Assembly: GCA_037951105.1 (NCBI GenBank)
Contig: JBAMJV010007683.1
Span: 123,217-187,216, forward strand
Length of the DNA: 64,000 nt
Reading direction: 5' to 3'
Origin: Echinarachnius parma
Taxonomy: Eukaryota; Echinodermata; Echinoidea; Clypeasteroida; Echinarachniidae
Positions within the stretch are counted from its first letter, which is position 1. The number at the start of each line of letters is the position of its first letter. Position numbers and translations under genes: made by a program. Of the stretch, positions 12,977 through 25,900 are shown piece by piece. Below the pieces are notes generated by a model. That model worked only from the letters and a program-made list of their open reading frames with translations, was not told the DNA's origin and did no database searches.

Positions 12977-14382
12977 TAAGCCTGAGTCATGTCGGAATTT
13001 TTTTGTTCCGGAATCCGCCGGTGTTGTGCCAGTCGGAATCCGGTGTTCCGATAAAAAAAAAAAACCTGCCAATGAATGACACGGAACGAACACGCACCAG
13101 AAGGTCCTCCACAGCTTCGGCAGCGCAGGCAGGCCCCGCGCCGCGAGACAGGCAAACTCAACTGCCCTGACCCCGCAAGCCGCACTCTTAAAAAGTGCCG
13201 AAAAGGAACGAAAATGCAAGATTATTACGACCGCACCCATTCTAGACTATCTCTTATTTTACTTACATGTTTGGTTGGCTTTTAAAACAAATACGAGAAC
13301 AAATACCTGCAAAAACAGCAAAAAAATGCGCCGATTATATCTAGGACATTTTCTAGCTCGCTCGAACCTCTGATGAACTGAAGCTAGCACGCACCCACGT
13401 TGCCAATTTGCGAATGGTGTATGTGTATGATACGCATACTACATGGCAAGGCTCGACACTCCCACTGGCCCGCTGGCCCGTGGCCAGTGAAATTGCACTT
13501 GGGGCCAGCAAAATGTATAAAAGTCATATTTTGGTGGCCCGACCGGGTAAGCAGGTTTTCAACCCGACATTGACAAAATGAAAAAAAATTGTTTTCTTTT
13601 AAGTCATGCTTCATCTGTAATCACAGGTTTGATTAGGAAAGAGTGATATTTTGAAAAGCTTACTCATGAAATACAATTTTGGGGCCAGTAAATTTTCTTT
13701 CGGGCCACCAGAATAGGGGAAAAAACTATTTCACTGGCCCGACCGGGCCACTGACTAAAAAGGTGAGTGTGGAGCCCTGTACATGGTATATATTATCGCA
13801 GCCCAGAAATTGGCAACGATCGCAAACTGATTTGCACTTGCTGGCTTTGTTCAACCGCTTATTGAAAGTCGCTCGCGTACATGCACTTGGAGTTTTGAAC
13901 GTATTCATCGTACGCTTTCTTCCTGCGCTCTAATATCAATACTCTTGACTTTCGCGCTTGAGTCAATCACCCATATATTTGCATGTGCCTTTCAGCGGCG
14001 TCGCGGGCTGCGATTCCGTCTACATGGTCTATAGCAGTAGCTTCAGATACAGAGCGCAATACAGACAATACGTAACCCACAGACTTGTACAGTATTCAGC
14101 TCTATGCGAAACTAGTACAGTATAGATAGAGTACGAGAATCGCCATTCACGGAAAACAATGAACAATGTCAATGCTTCACGAAAATGTCCAAGACCCTCT
14201 CATTTACGATTGGTATTTGGGAAGATTGAATAAAACATACGTGATATTATTAAGATATTCAGAAAAAGACTATTTTTTATGTATTACATTGTTTCATCGG
14301 AATACCGGAATGGAGAAAACAAAACCGGAACACGCACACACCGGACGGATTCCGGTATTCCGTCCGTTCCGACCCAGGCTTA
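12977..14382. mobile_element. 1.4-kb non-autonomous element, hAT-like
   Basis: Ends are TAAGCCTGAGTCATGTCGG and, inverted, TAAGCCTGGGTCGGAACGG. Flanks ATAATTCG (12969-12976) and CTAATTCG (14383-14390) match at 7 of 8. Longer subterminal pairing includes TTCCGGAATCCGCCGG against CCGGACGGATTCCGG. It contains a GGCCCGCTGGCC family copy at 13447-13778. No transposase frame is visible. Confidence 0.65.
13447..13778. mobile_element. GGCCCGCTGGCC family, best-preserved copy
   Basis: Starts GGCTCGACACTCCCACTGGC and ends GTGAGTGTGGAGCCCTG, so the ends are inverted. CACTGGCCCGACCGGGCC sits near the right end. Nested in the 12977-14382 element. Confidence 0.6.
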
Positions 14383-14448
14383 CTAATTCGCATCCCTAAT
14401 CCCAATCCTAAGAGCTCTGCTATTTAAATCTCATTTTGCTAGTAGTTG

Positions 14449-14624
14449 AAATGGTAGTAGACCAAATGGGAGTAGACCTAATGGGAGTAGACCAAATGGG
14501 AGTAGACCAAATGGGAGTAGACCAAATAGGAGTAGACCAAATGGGAGTAGACCAAATGGGAGTAGACAAAATGGGAGTAGACCAAATGGGAGTAGACTAA
14601 ACGGGTGTAGCCCAAATGGGTGTA
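14449..14624. repeat. 15-bp minisatellite AGTAGACCAAATGGG
   Basis: About 12 units; the outermost two read ACGGGTGTAG and ATGGGTGTAG, matching the single unit at the left end (12616-12633, inverted). Spurious frames of repeating YSHLV arise from it. Confidence 0.9.
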
Positions 14625-16608
14625 GACCCAGTACTGAAGGAAGTTACCAGAGAGACTTATCTGCCAGACCCAACTAGGCAAATAATCACACTGGATAAAG
14701 CCTTATAGTTGTAGGAGTAGGTAGATACGGGACTGGCGAGATTAATTATCAACCCCTAATTACATTCTGCATGCATAATGCAAACCCTCCCATTCAAATT
14801 GTTTTTAAAAACCTCTGTTCTTTCCTAGCTCTGGTAATTATTTAGTTTCGCTTGTGATTTTAATTAGTCTCTGTGGCAAGCTCACAAGGAAGATTATGAC
14901 GCAAATTAAATCTTTGTCCTAGATTTGTGTTGGGGAAATAAACATACATGTAGACATTTTCTCCGCACATTGACTTTCAACTTCCTCTGAGACATTTTCT
15001 GTTAATTCATTTTTTATAGGAGACATAATCAGCTTTATTCAGCTTTATTTCAGCTTTCAGCTTTATTTTTAGTACACCTTTAGTATTGGTAGACAACGAC
15101 ATGTATGTCTACTTTATTTTAATTTTTTTTTTTTTACACATTTGGTGATTTTCCATTCTCTTTGAATTAAAAACAAATGTATGTGAACTTATAAAGTGAC
15201 CTATAGAGCTCATATAAAATCTGTTTCCTTATGCCAGAGTGATATAATATTGAGATCGGAAAGTGTTCTTATTCTAATTTCCCTATCCCCAATTACAATA
15301 TGGTTAGAAAAGAAGACATATTTTACTATTATTATGATACTATTCAGCATCGAATGCATTTACATTAAAACAAAACAATAAGATACAGAAGAATCATTAC
15401 GAAACGGCCAATTTAATTCTTATTTACAATATGCGAATAGAATAGAAGTATGTTTTATAATGAAACAGCCCGGAGTGCTAAAATTTGAAGAAGAAGCAAA
15501 TACTCCAGTAGGCTAGTGTTCAATAAAGGGAATTTCTACAAGGTATCTTCTTTTCACACACAAACTTCTCCTGATTAGATATGTACAGTGTACGCCCTTT
15601 TAGTTATCTTTCATCTCTTTTTTTTGCCAAGTAAAACATCTGAAAAGAAAAGAAGAAGAAGAAACATAACACAATGACTGAGAATAGAGTTGGGATGGAC
15701 CCTGGAGGCTGGCTGTATACAGTGTGACGCAAGCCGCACACAAATCAATTGTGCAAATAATGAGAATATATATGCCAGCATAATGGCTGCGTCCCCTGTA
15801 GTGTACATGGTGCGGTGTTACGTAACACCACTAGATTGGCTTTATTATAGGTAAAAACTAAAATAGGAGCGTAGGCCTCCAATGCGCCATGATTTTCCCC
15901 CATCTAGCATCCTCGTTAGAAAATGAATATGATTACAGGCTTTTAGAGGACTTGTGTATGAATATGATGAAAGATAGCAATAAAATGTGAAGTGAATGTG
16001 TGTTTGTTTGTATTTTATATGTGTTTGTGTGTGTGAATATAGTTGTAAGTGTGTTTGTGAGGTATGATGTGTGTTAGTAGTTAGTTAGTGCATGTTTGTG
16101 TGAGAGTGTTTGTGTTTGTATAAATTTGTGAATTATGTCGCTTTTTTGTAAACCTTGCCTCAATTTGAATTCAAAAACACAAAATAAATAGGGTAATAGG
16201 GTTTTGAGAATAATAACTCAGATGTTTGTAGAAGATAATGAGATTACATGCCAGTTAGCATAAAGTAGGATATTGAATGATATATTTCAGTGATCAAAGA
16301 AAGATGAAATGCTTCAATTAACTTTCTTAAAGGTAATACAGAAATGTCCATGCTCCTAATCCTGAATATCATTTGTGCATTTGTTACATTTCAATACAAG
16401 GCCTTTATAAATGTACAACCACGTATATTATATCGAGTATAATCAATTGTCTGTTGACTCACGATGTTATTACAAGCTAGAGAGCAACATTTTGGTCGTT
16501 CAAGCCCTCATAAAATTGTTATTGTTTTAAGATATCAAAGTAATCAGCAAAATTCATTTTGTATTCATCTGTTTTTTTTCTTCTTTTCTTTATCCCATGT
16601 TTCTGCAG

Positions 16609-19600
16609 GAGTCTCAAGTCCACCATCTCACCCACCACTTCCACCAAAACCATCCCTCGCACCCAAACCCCAAGGACTTGCTCTGGGACCACCATCCCCA
16701 AAGCGAACGGAAGGTGATCTGACTCTGGGACCTCCGTCCCCAAAACGAACCGGAGGTGAGGAGGCTGGTAACGCAGATGCTGCTGCTTCCAACCTTCCTC
16801 CAGCATCGCCTGATGATGCAAAGGACCACAGCTCAGATGGCTCTCTTGGAAGACCGACTCCTAGGCCGCGGACGACCATCGTCACCCCGAGCAATGGAGA
16901 TGTCAGCAGCGTGCATGCATCTCCGACACCAACTCCTAGTCCCAAGCCAAAGCCGAGGGTGCCTCCAAAGCGAATAATGTCCATGCAGCTGCCCGACTAT
17001 GGTCAGTCCACAGAGGAGTCTGCACCATCCCTGGTGCCAAACGGGATTAGCTGTGAGGTGAAGACAGCCGCAGAGGTCTCCCCGAAACCTCGGGAGCGAC
17101 CAAGTCTTCCAGCCCGTAGACGCACTCTTGGGACAGATGAGCTGTCTCCCAATGTATCTCCAAGAGCTTCCCCCTGTGTTTCCCCCAAACGTGTTCCAGT
17201 TCAGAGGTCCATCTCCTCATCACATGATCACTCGAGGGTCCATGATGGTGGTCAAGAGAAATTCAAATCAGATGTGCAACCAGACAGTTCCTTGTCTCAT
17301 GACGGTTCTAGTTCAGAAGTTATAGACTTGAAGAATGGACCATCTCCTCCACCGTCACCATCAAATGGTGTCAAGGAGGATGCCAGTCCTGAGAAGCAAT
17401 CTTCAGGAGGAGTAGCTCCTACAAGCAGACAAAAACCAAGCATCAGCCCCAAGAAGCCAAGTCTTGCTATGTTGTCGAAGAGAAAGACTGTGACGGCAGC
17501 TAGCTTTGACCAGGGAATGGATGGGCTAACCCTGCAACAAGGCAAGAAGTCAGGCCCACAAAGGCCCACAAAGTTACCACCGAAAAGACACTCCAGCATA
17601 GATGCTGTCAATGGCAACTCATCAAGAAGTGCAATCATACCCCGTGCCAGGCCCCCGCTTGGCAAACAAGTGCCTGTCACCGCATCTGCTCCAGCAAATG
17701 GCAATAAATCTACAGTTCTTTCAAATAATGACCATTCGAGGGAAGAAGGTTCTAAAAGGGAAAACAGTGAAGAAATAGATGGAATCTCAGATAAGAATAG
17801 TACTTTAAATGTATGCAATAATGTTCCTTCCTTGGAGGATTCTACAACAGTTCAGAAAGTTGAGAAGGTACAGCTTCGGAAGGCACCAGCATTACCTAGG
17901 AGGATTTCCAAATGGAGTCCGGTGGCACCACCAAGAAGGGTGAAAAGCATGTCAGAAGGTGAGCCACATTCAGACCTCAACGCTGAGAGATTAAAGAACA
18001 GGGATGAAAGTTATGGAGATGTTGTGCTTCGAAACGAGGATGGAGATCATTCCAGAGATTTGCACGGTGAAAACACAGGAAAAGGTTCCCTCAGGAGAGA
18101 CAGGAAAACCATAAAATCTATGGACCACTACCTTGATCGTAAACACCCATTCAGGGACGGTAAAGAAGTCAATGGTGAAGTGCATGGAAAAGCGAAGCCC
18201 CCTCGACCTCCTCCACCAAGCAAATCCCCTCTGCTTCCATCTCACGTTCCACCTCCAAGGCCCAAGCTTCCAAGAGCTATGGCTAAGACCATTGATATTC
18301 CATCCCCGGTGGTAGAAATAAACCCAATTCTATCCTTTGCATCTGAAGTGCAACATGCAGCAACATCCACAGGACAGAACCCAACTCCAAGTAAAAGCCA
18401 TTCCACAGCATCTGATGTAGACCAACATTCCATTGACTCTATGGATAGCTCAGATTGGATAATCGTTGACCCACCGAAAGACGAGATGATTACGACGGAT
18501 CCAATTGCTGTTAGTGATGACAATTTGACAGCTGACAGCAGACTCAGCAATGAGTCGCCAGAAATTAATACAACAGAAAATATTGAAGAAGTGATTCCAA
18601 AGGACCATGAGCACCATGTTGAACCAGTTGTACAGGATCACGTAGAGCAAGGACCTCCGGAATCTCCTTCAGAGACTAGGGACTCTAGACCAGTTCCTCC
18701 TAAGAAGCCAACACCAGGGGAAGCTGTCACCCAGCTGAAACTTAAAAAGGCTCTACCACCTTTGCCTGATGCTGAAGACAAAACATTGGCGATCAGTTCC
18801 TCTAGCTTGAGCAAATCATCAACTCCTACCTCCACTCCTGAACCAGAAAAGGACTTTCCCAATAATAATACAACATCAGATATTAGTGGAAGTCCGCCAA
18901 GCCAAGGGAGTCCTGTCAATGGGAGGTCTCCGCACACATCACCCAAGAAGGGCTTGCATCATAAGGGAAGGAATTCCTCCCCCAAGAGACCTAGCTGTGC
19001 TCCGCCCCCACCTCCACCCGGAGCCAGTACAGCTGGAAATGCTCCAGTCAAAGGCTCCACAACTGGAGACAGCCCGGCAAAATCCTCAGCAGCTTTACAT
19101 CCACCACATATGCCAGTAAAAGGCACCAAAACTGGAGACAGCCCAGCAAAATCCTCAGCAGCTTTGCATCCACCGCATGTGCCAACTCCATCACCGAAGC
19201 CCACCAGCACACCTGCTACTTCAACTCCCAAACCAAGGAGAACGGCTCCACCAAGACCGAACCTCCCCCCTTTGAAACCGCCCCCAAGAGTCCCAACTGA
19301 TTCGCATAAACCTGTCCCTGTACCGGGCGATGAAAATGACGAGGACCAAACTAATGTGTACACCGAAGCAAACTCGCACGTCGAGGCGGGGGAAGAGATA
19401 TCCGATTCGGACGGAGAGAGGGATCACGACTACGAACTCATTCCCGATCCTAGGAAATCGTTGCCGAGGAAGGCCAAACCACCGCCATCCATCGGTGAGG
19501 ATGCACCGAGATTGGATTCCAACCGTGCCAGTGGATACATCGATGACGATGGTCTGTACCTAGAACCCAACCAGACTGACAAGGTAGATGACGATGCTGC

Positions 19601-19906
19601 TGCAGATGATGAAGACGATTACAACTACCCAGAGTTTGTGCCTCCCGGAGCTGAGAGAAACATTCCGGCCTCTCCGTCTCCACCTCCTCTTCCACCAAAT
19701 CCAGAATTTGATCCGTCTCCTGTAGAGTCTCCTGTTCACTCCGGACAGCGTCGGTCTTCTGCTGGTCACCCGAGGCGGAAGGCCCCTAAGAAGCCAAGGC
19801 GGTCACACAGCATCCAATCAAATACTGACATATCGTTTGACAGCCATGGTTCCTTTGATGCAACTGCGGATGGGCACGATGCAGGTCATGATGCTGGAAT
19901 GGAAGG
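16609..19906 (+). CDS. FGD6: FGD gene, large exon: proline-rich N-terminal tail
   Basis: The acceptor is TTTCTGCAG with a pyrimidine tract just before it; the donor is GAAGG|GTAAGAA. The exon enters in phase 1 and leaves with two bases of a Gly codon. It encodes about 1100 residues rich in Pro, Ser and Lys, with no folded domain visible. Candidate SH3 ligands include [13 protein letters not shown] (9-21) and later APALPRR and PPPPPPG runs. LGPPSPKRT occurs twice near the start. A 23-residue unit around [16 protein letters not shown] is tandemly duplicated at 813-858 (nucleotides 19044-19112 and 19113-19181). Near the end are acidic tyrosine motifs ([23 protein letters not shown]). The open frame runs upstream to an ATG at 16464, but that part translates a T-rich intron and is not coding. 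Confidence 0.93.
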
Positions 19907-22900
19907 GTAAGAAATCTTTTACTAATTACCTAATACGAAATGTAATTTCCCACTTAACGAATCCTCATAATTCCATAAGTATCATAACCAAGATTTTCAA
20001 AAAAGATTTTGTCATGAATAACAATATATGGTAGATACTAGATAGGTAAATTATATGTACAAAGTGGAGGTAACCATTACTATGGTTCACTGAGAACAAA
20101 TACTAGAAAAAAATTACCATCAAAATTCACATACATGTAAGTGATTTCATTCCTGCAGTTTATTGAAAATTAAGAAATTTAAAATTTCAATACTTGACAG
20201 CCACAAATAATGTATTTAACTTCATGTGCCCATTTATAATATCAACATTGCTGGAATTTCAAATGCATTCAAACATATGTCCTATTTAGATTCATTGGAA
20301 AACACAACATTAGTTCAATTATACCTCTACAGATAGCTAAGATCATGTAGAATATGATAGCTAAGATCATGTAGAATATGATAGCTAAGATCATGTAGAA
20401 TATGAATATATTACCTTCCAAGCACTCGCTCGTCAGAGAAATTACAAATGAGCAATATATTGAACCCCGTCTCAACTATCGAATCAAGCGACTCGGCGGT
20501 GGCCGTAAACATGTCTTTCTGGTGACTTATGCACCTGTTTTAGGGACATTTAAGCGGAAACTGCTAGATTTCAGTGCGTGTTATACCGCAAGTTTCGTTA
20601 TTTTAAAAACTATTTTCTGAGCATTTTGGTGATTGAAACTTATTGTATCAATAGTTCAATAACTTATATTCGTTGTTTCGTTATTCGTTTGTTCCTTTTT
20701 GTGTTTCATTTGTTAAAAATGGGTAAATCAATCACCTAGTCTGACGAAGGAAAGTCATGATTCCTCGGCCTGTAAATAGCTGTACGCTAGTAGCTTCCCG
20801 GGCATGGCATATATGCACTGCAATACGCTATCTCTATGACTAGCACTCACTGCACTGCGACGCATCGTTTCACTCCCATATCATAGGCCGGCGGTTGCAT
20901 GTAGTAAAAATGGTAGTCGATCGGGCGCCCGGGAATTAATAAAGATAATTTCAAAATCAGGAAAATGACAAGGAATGTATACTATGAATGAAAATCAGGA
21001 AAGAAAAGAAGACCTAAAGGTTTATGGCAGTTTTGCTCTGTTTAATTTGTGCTGAATAGCCTGGATTCATTTGACTAATCTCTGATGTTTTGAAGACCGC
21101 AAATTGTAGAAAAAAAACATGATTATTTCCAGTCTGTTTTCCGAAGCGATGCTTCCTAAAACACATGATCTGAATTGCAATCGATTCTAACTTTCGATTG
21201 TAACTTACAATCGATTGTATCTCTTCGTTATTCCGAAGGTTCGTTATTCCGAACACGCAAATTTTGTATACCTGAGGGTTCGTTATTCTGAAAATGAAAT
21301 AGGGTTCGTTAATCCGAACATTTGTTGCATTATTCCGAAGGTTCGTTATTCCGAAGGTTCGTTAGTCCGAAAATGAAATCGAGTTCGTTATTCCGAAGGT
21401 TCATTAGTCTGAAAATGAAATCGGGTTCGTTATTCCGAAGGTTCGTTGATCCAAAAATGAAATCGGGTTCTTTATTCCGAAGGTTTGTTAATCCGAAAAT
21501 GAAATCGGGTTCGTTATTCCGAAGGTTCGTTAGTCCGAAAATGAAATTGGTTCGTTATTCCGAAGGTTCGTTAATCCAAAAATGAAATAGAAAATTAGTC
21601 CGAACATGCAAATTTACCTTTGGAATAACGAACCCGATTTCATTTTCGGACAAACAAAACTTCTGAATAACGAACCCGATTTAATTTTCGGATTAACGAA
21701 CCTTCGGAATAACGAACCCGATTTCATTTTCGGAGTAACGAACCTTCGGAATAACGAACCTTTGGAATAACGAACCTTCGGAATAACGAGCTGTAAACGG
21801 AGTGAAAGAGGGGGGGGGGGGGGAGACAAAATGTATTTCACTAAACAAAAGAATTCCTTCATATATTGATGTCTATAATTATCACATTAATTTTGCTCAC
21901 TTTAGAACCCCTCCCCTCTTTTCCCCTTCCCACTCCCTCAGGTATGGTTTGTCCAGGGTTGGAAATACATGGGTGGGGGTGGGGGGAAGGGTGATTTTGC
22001 CCCCTAATTTTCCAAATAGCCCCTTGAAATCAGTAGGTAGCCCCTCAAATTACCATTATAGGGTATAAATGTGAAATAATTTGATATCTATCAGAAAGAA
22101 AAAGTAGCCCCCTAAAATAAAAAAATAAATTCTTTCCATGAGTTTGTCACTTGCTATTATGGGGGGGGGGGGGGGGGGGGGGGGTGGCTCATCTTCAAAA
22201 ATCAACACATTTGCTACATCAATGTCAAATTGCTGGAATTCCTTATAGGGGTTTTACAATGTTGACAGTGCTTGAGGAAGTCATTCATTGGGGCGTGAGT
22301 CACACATCTTGGACCCTGCTTTGTTCCTGTCCACTGGATCAAATCAAAGGGTCAGTGGGGCAGCCCTAAACACCAGGATTAACATAAGATTAAAGCGAAC
22401 CATTAAAGGGGACCACCAGGCAAAGAACAACACATTGTTATATGTTTTGGTACCGTTTTGTGATATCAAATACATACCCAACATTTTGCAAAGGGTTGTG
22501 TAATTCATAAACAACGCAATTAATTTCCACCACTTATGGAACCACTGCTATTTCCTGGTTCCATACGGGCCAACCATTTGCGAGTGCGCCAATGCTATTC
22601 ACGCGCACGTTTGTAAACAATAGATTCCCGGGCGATTCGTTCGCTCTGCACGCGTTGCAATTCACCGCACACATAGCAGTCTGCGTAATTCAGACCGCAT
22701 GAACGCATGCTTTAGAATGGGGATGCGTTTCCAATTATTTTGTTTTCTTCTGGAAACATATTTTTGTGAACTTGTTGATGGAATGGAATACTAAAGATGT
22801 TACCTTTCTTTAAAGGGGTAGTTTAGTTTTGGTAGAGAGGGCGCTGCACATCACAATTTTTTTGTGAGGTAATGAAAAACTGAGTGTCGAATTTGAGAGA

Positions 22901-25900
22901 ACATGCAATTTTAATGGCAGAATAAACTTTATTTGGTCAAAATCGACCCAGAAACGGCTGAATTATCAATAAATATATCTGATCTTATAATTATTTGGGG
23001 CCCAAATAATTAGATGATTTTTAGAAAAAAATTAAAAATGCTTGCACTTTTTCAAAAATTTTCAAAAGAGTTTTTTACATAGTTGTTGATGATCTCGCTA
23101 TTTAATCATTATATCAATAAAACATCACATGCATAATTTTGTATGAAAAATGGTTGAAAGCCATGCCTTTTTAAAAAGCGCCCTCTTGTGTTTTAATGGC
23201 CCTTTTTGAATGATAACAGGCTTTTTACTTAGTCGTTTGTAATTTTGTAAACCTTTCGAGCATGGTGGAGTTATAACTATTCGTTTATAGTGTTACTGTG
23301 CAGGTTTTGGCCACTAAAGTTCAGCCTTACCAAAACTAAACTACCCCTTTAATAAGAATATTATTTTTGGGTGGTGGCACCCTTTAAAGGGACATTTTCC
23401 CCAACATATAATCACCTTTGATTATGTTCTCTAAACATTAAAACACAATTTCATGTACATACGACCAACATCGGCCTTTTGAGCAAGGGATGAGCATCAT
23501 TCAAAGTCCGCTGTACGGGATAATCCCATTCATCGAGAACACTAAGGAGGCTGCCATTGATGTTTATGAAACTCATCGTTCTAAAATGTGACGTCAAACC
23601 CGAACTACTCTTTTTGTTGGCTCACGTTTTGCCTTGTGTTTGTGCACAAACCCCGCGAGCTGCGAGAGCTAACAAAAAGAGGCAGAGCTTGTTTGTTCGG
23701 GTTTGACGTAGCATGTCGGCGCGAACAATTCAAAATCCGGGTTTCAAAAAATATAATGGCAGCCTCCATTCTATACGCGATGAATGGGAATAGCCCATAC
23801 AGCGATTGACTTTGAATGATGCCCCTCCTCTTTTCAGAGGGCAAACATTGGACATATTTGCATGAAATTATGTTTTAATGTGTAGAGAAATTAATCAAAG
23901 GTAAATAGATGATGGGGAAAATTTCCCTTTAACTTTAACAAATTCATCCAATTTTACTTGGAGCTTTTTGACATTTCTTTTGTACTTGTAGCTTGTTGTA
24001 CATCTGTATTAGCCACAAACAGTTCACAAGTAGGTTAGTTCACTCATAGATTACCTTTGATAATGTATTCAAATTTAAAGCACATCTTCAAGAAAGGTAG
24101 TCATAGCGACCCCAAAAGCTTGCAAAAATACTGACCTAGCAGCAACATACATTCAATATGTACTGTATCAGTCACCAACAGTTCATAAGTAGGTTGTAGT
24201 TCACCCATTTGTCATTTGAATAATGTATTCAAATTGATGCATGTTTCTTCAAGAAAGGTAGTCATGGCAACCCCAAAGATGATAGGTTGGGAATACCGGT
24301 CAAGTTCAGAGTTGGGAAAATGGAAATTTCAGATATTCAGGCATCTTGTAGTTCTAGTAGCCAAAATGACAAAGTTTACTTCATGTCCCTGATAACATTT
24401 TGTGTTAGAAGTGTTTCTTTGTCAATCTTTGATTTTGTTCATCTTTGTCAAGCAAAGTATTACTAGCTATCATTACAATCTCAATCATTTTAGATTATGT
24501 TAAAAGCCAAAATACATCAAAATTTATTTAACTCTGGTCTTACTATCTTTTTTCAAAAATTAATTTCTAATTTTTAGGGATTTGTTTATCGGGTTCAATA
24601 TTTAGGTATCAAAATGTTATTATTCAATGATTGGAAATTCTGTTAAAATTGAGCAAGGAACAAAATTAATATGAAGCACGGATACATGGAAAATTATAAT
24701 TTTCATAGGCAAAGTCTTAACTTGTATTTAATATTCTTATCTTTGAAATTTTGAAACTAAAGATGAACAAAATCATCTATAGAATGATTACATTCACTAG
24801 GCATTTTTTACTGTACAAATTGACATATTATGTAACTGAAATGGTTGTCTTATTATGTTATTATCTTTTCATTATCTATTGAATTACCAGGAATCTCTTT
24901 GTTTGCAAACTTGGGTACCTCGAGGCTCATGAAAAGTTCAAATCAAAGGTTCAAGAATGTTATAATCTTACAGCAAATTTATGAAGTTACGAAAAATCTT
25001 CAGAAAAGTGTTGTAGCTAGTTATGATTTTACATTTTCTCTCTCTTTTATTAGTGCCTTCAAAGTTCAAAATAAGGCATTGACTAAATCGAGATTGTCTC
25101 CTTTCATTGATTTTGTATTCATATTAGCTTTGGAACATCGTTTCAACAAGGCCAAAACTGTAATCCAAATACAGAACTGAAGTATCCGTTATCAACTTCA
25201 AGATTGTTTTCTTGCATTGATTTTCTATTCTTTTTTATGGAAGTATTATTACTTTGGAACATATTTTCACCAAGGGCCAAAACTGTAATCTGATGTATTT
25301 TTGCAAACAAAACAGATTCAGGAACAAAGAAAACCTTGGACCAAACATACAATTAGTACATGTATGTGGATGTAAATTGAAGGACAAGTAACAAAATGGC
25401 TGCCATTTTGAATATCATAGGACCAGCTGCCAGAAAATGCATGGCATTAGCACACTGATTTCAGCTAGCCCTGTATCTTTTTTTTTTTTTACATGGTTGT
25501 AATAGGCCCCTCTCTATATACTTCACAACAGCTGAGGCCTGTGCATTCATTGCATAGCACAGGGCAATATATTCTAATTCTATCTGCCTGCTTTTTTTTT
25601 CTTCTTTCTTTCTCTCTTTCTTTCTTATCACCCCTACATATCAGCCTGCCCTTTTAGCATTACCACAGCAGGGGTGTTATGTAATGTTACATAACATGCG
25701 CTGGGCTTAATCCATCCAGCATATTGTTTGTTGCTGAGGGGGTGAAGTGAGGGAGGGGTGTGTTGTACATGCATTGACACACACACACACACATATTGAT
25801 GTAACGGTAACACACAAACACACACAGATACACATATACACACACAAACGCACACACAAGCACATTTTGGGTGATAGAACAACAGGCTGGGGCTAGTTAA

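Larger units (their letters stand above)
12616..14624. mobile_element. TU-like foldback element with a 15-bp repeat end, carrying nested insertions
   Basis: The left end TACACCCATTTGGTCTAC is the inverse of the right end, which is an array of about 12 units of AGTAGACCAAATGGG (14449-14624) finishing in GGGTGTA. The interior next to the array matches the inside of the short element at 44430. Inside lie a CTGTAAAC element (about 12653-12863) and an element with 8-bp target duplication (12977-14382). Sea-urchin TU transposons are described as having outer ends made of ~15-bp repeats; family assignment is by that resemblance. No clean target duplication was seen. Confidence 0.55.
1..16608. other. 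Region upstream of the large FGD exon: no supportable gene
   Basis: Open frames here are short, repeat-derived or T-rich, and none resembles a known protein. The region is filled with inverted-repeat elements, local tandem duplications, poly-G runs and TG-rich sequence (about 15990-16110). The FGD exon at 16609 needs an upstream exon that ends one base into a codon. That exon may be in here, but I could not identify it. Confidence 0.7.

Noticed and set aside
16464-16608. N-terminal extension of the large FGD exon from the ATG at 16464
   Set aside because: It translates a pyrimidine tract ending in a good 3' splice site; the composition is intronic.
17297-19363. Minus-strand and shifted frames across the large FGD exon
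   Set aside because: Shadows of a long coding exon with biased composition; no acceptor, donor or domain supports them.
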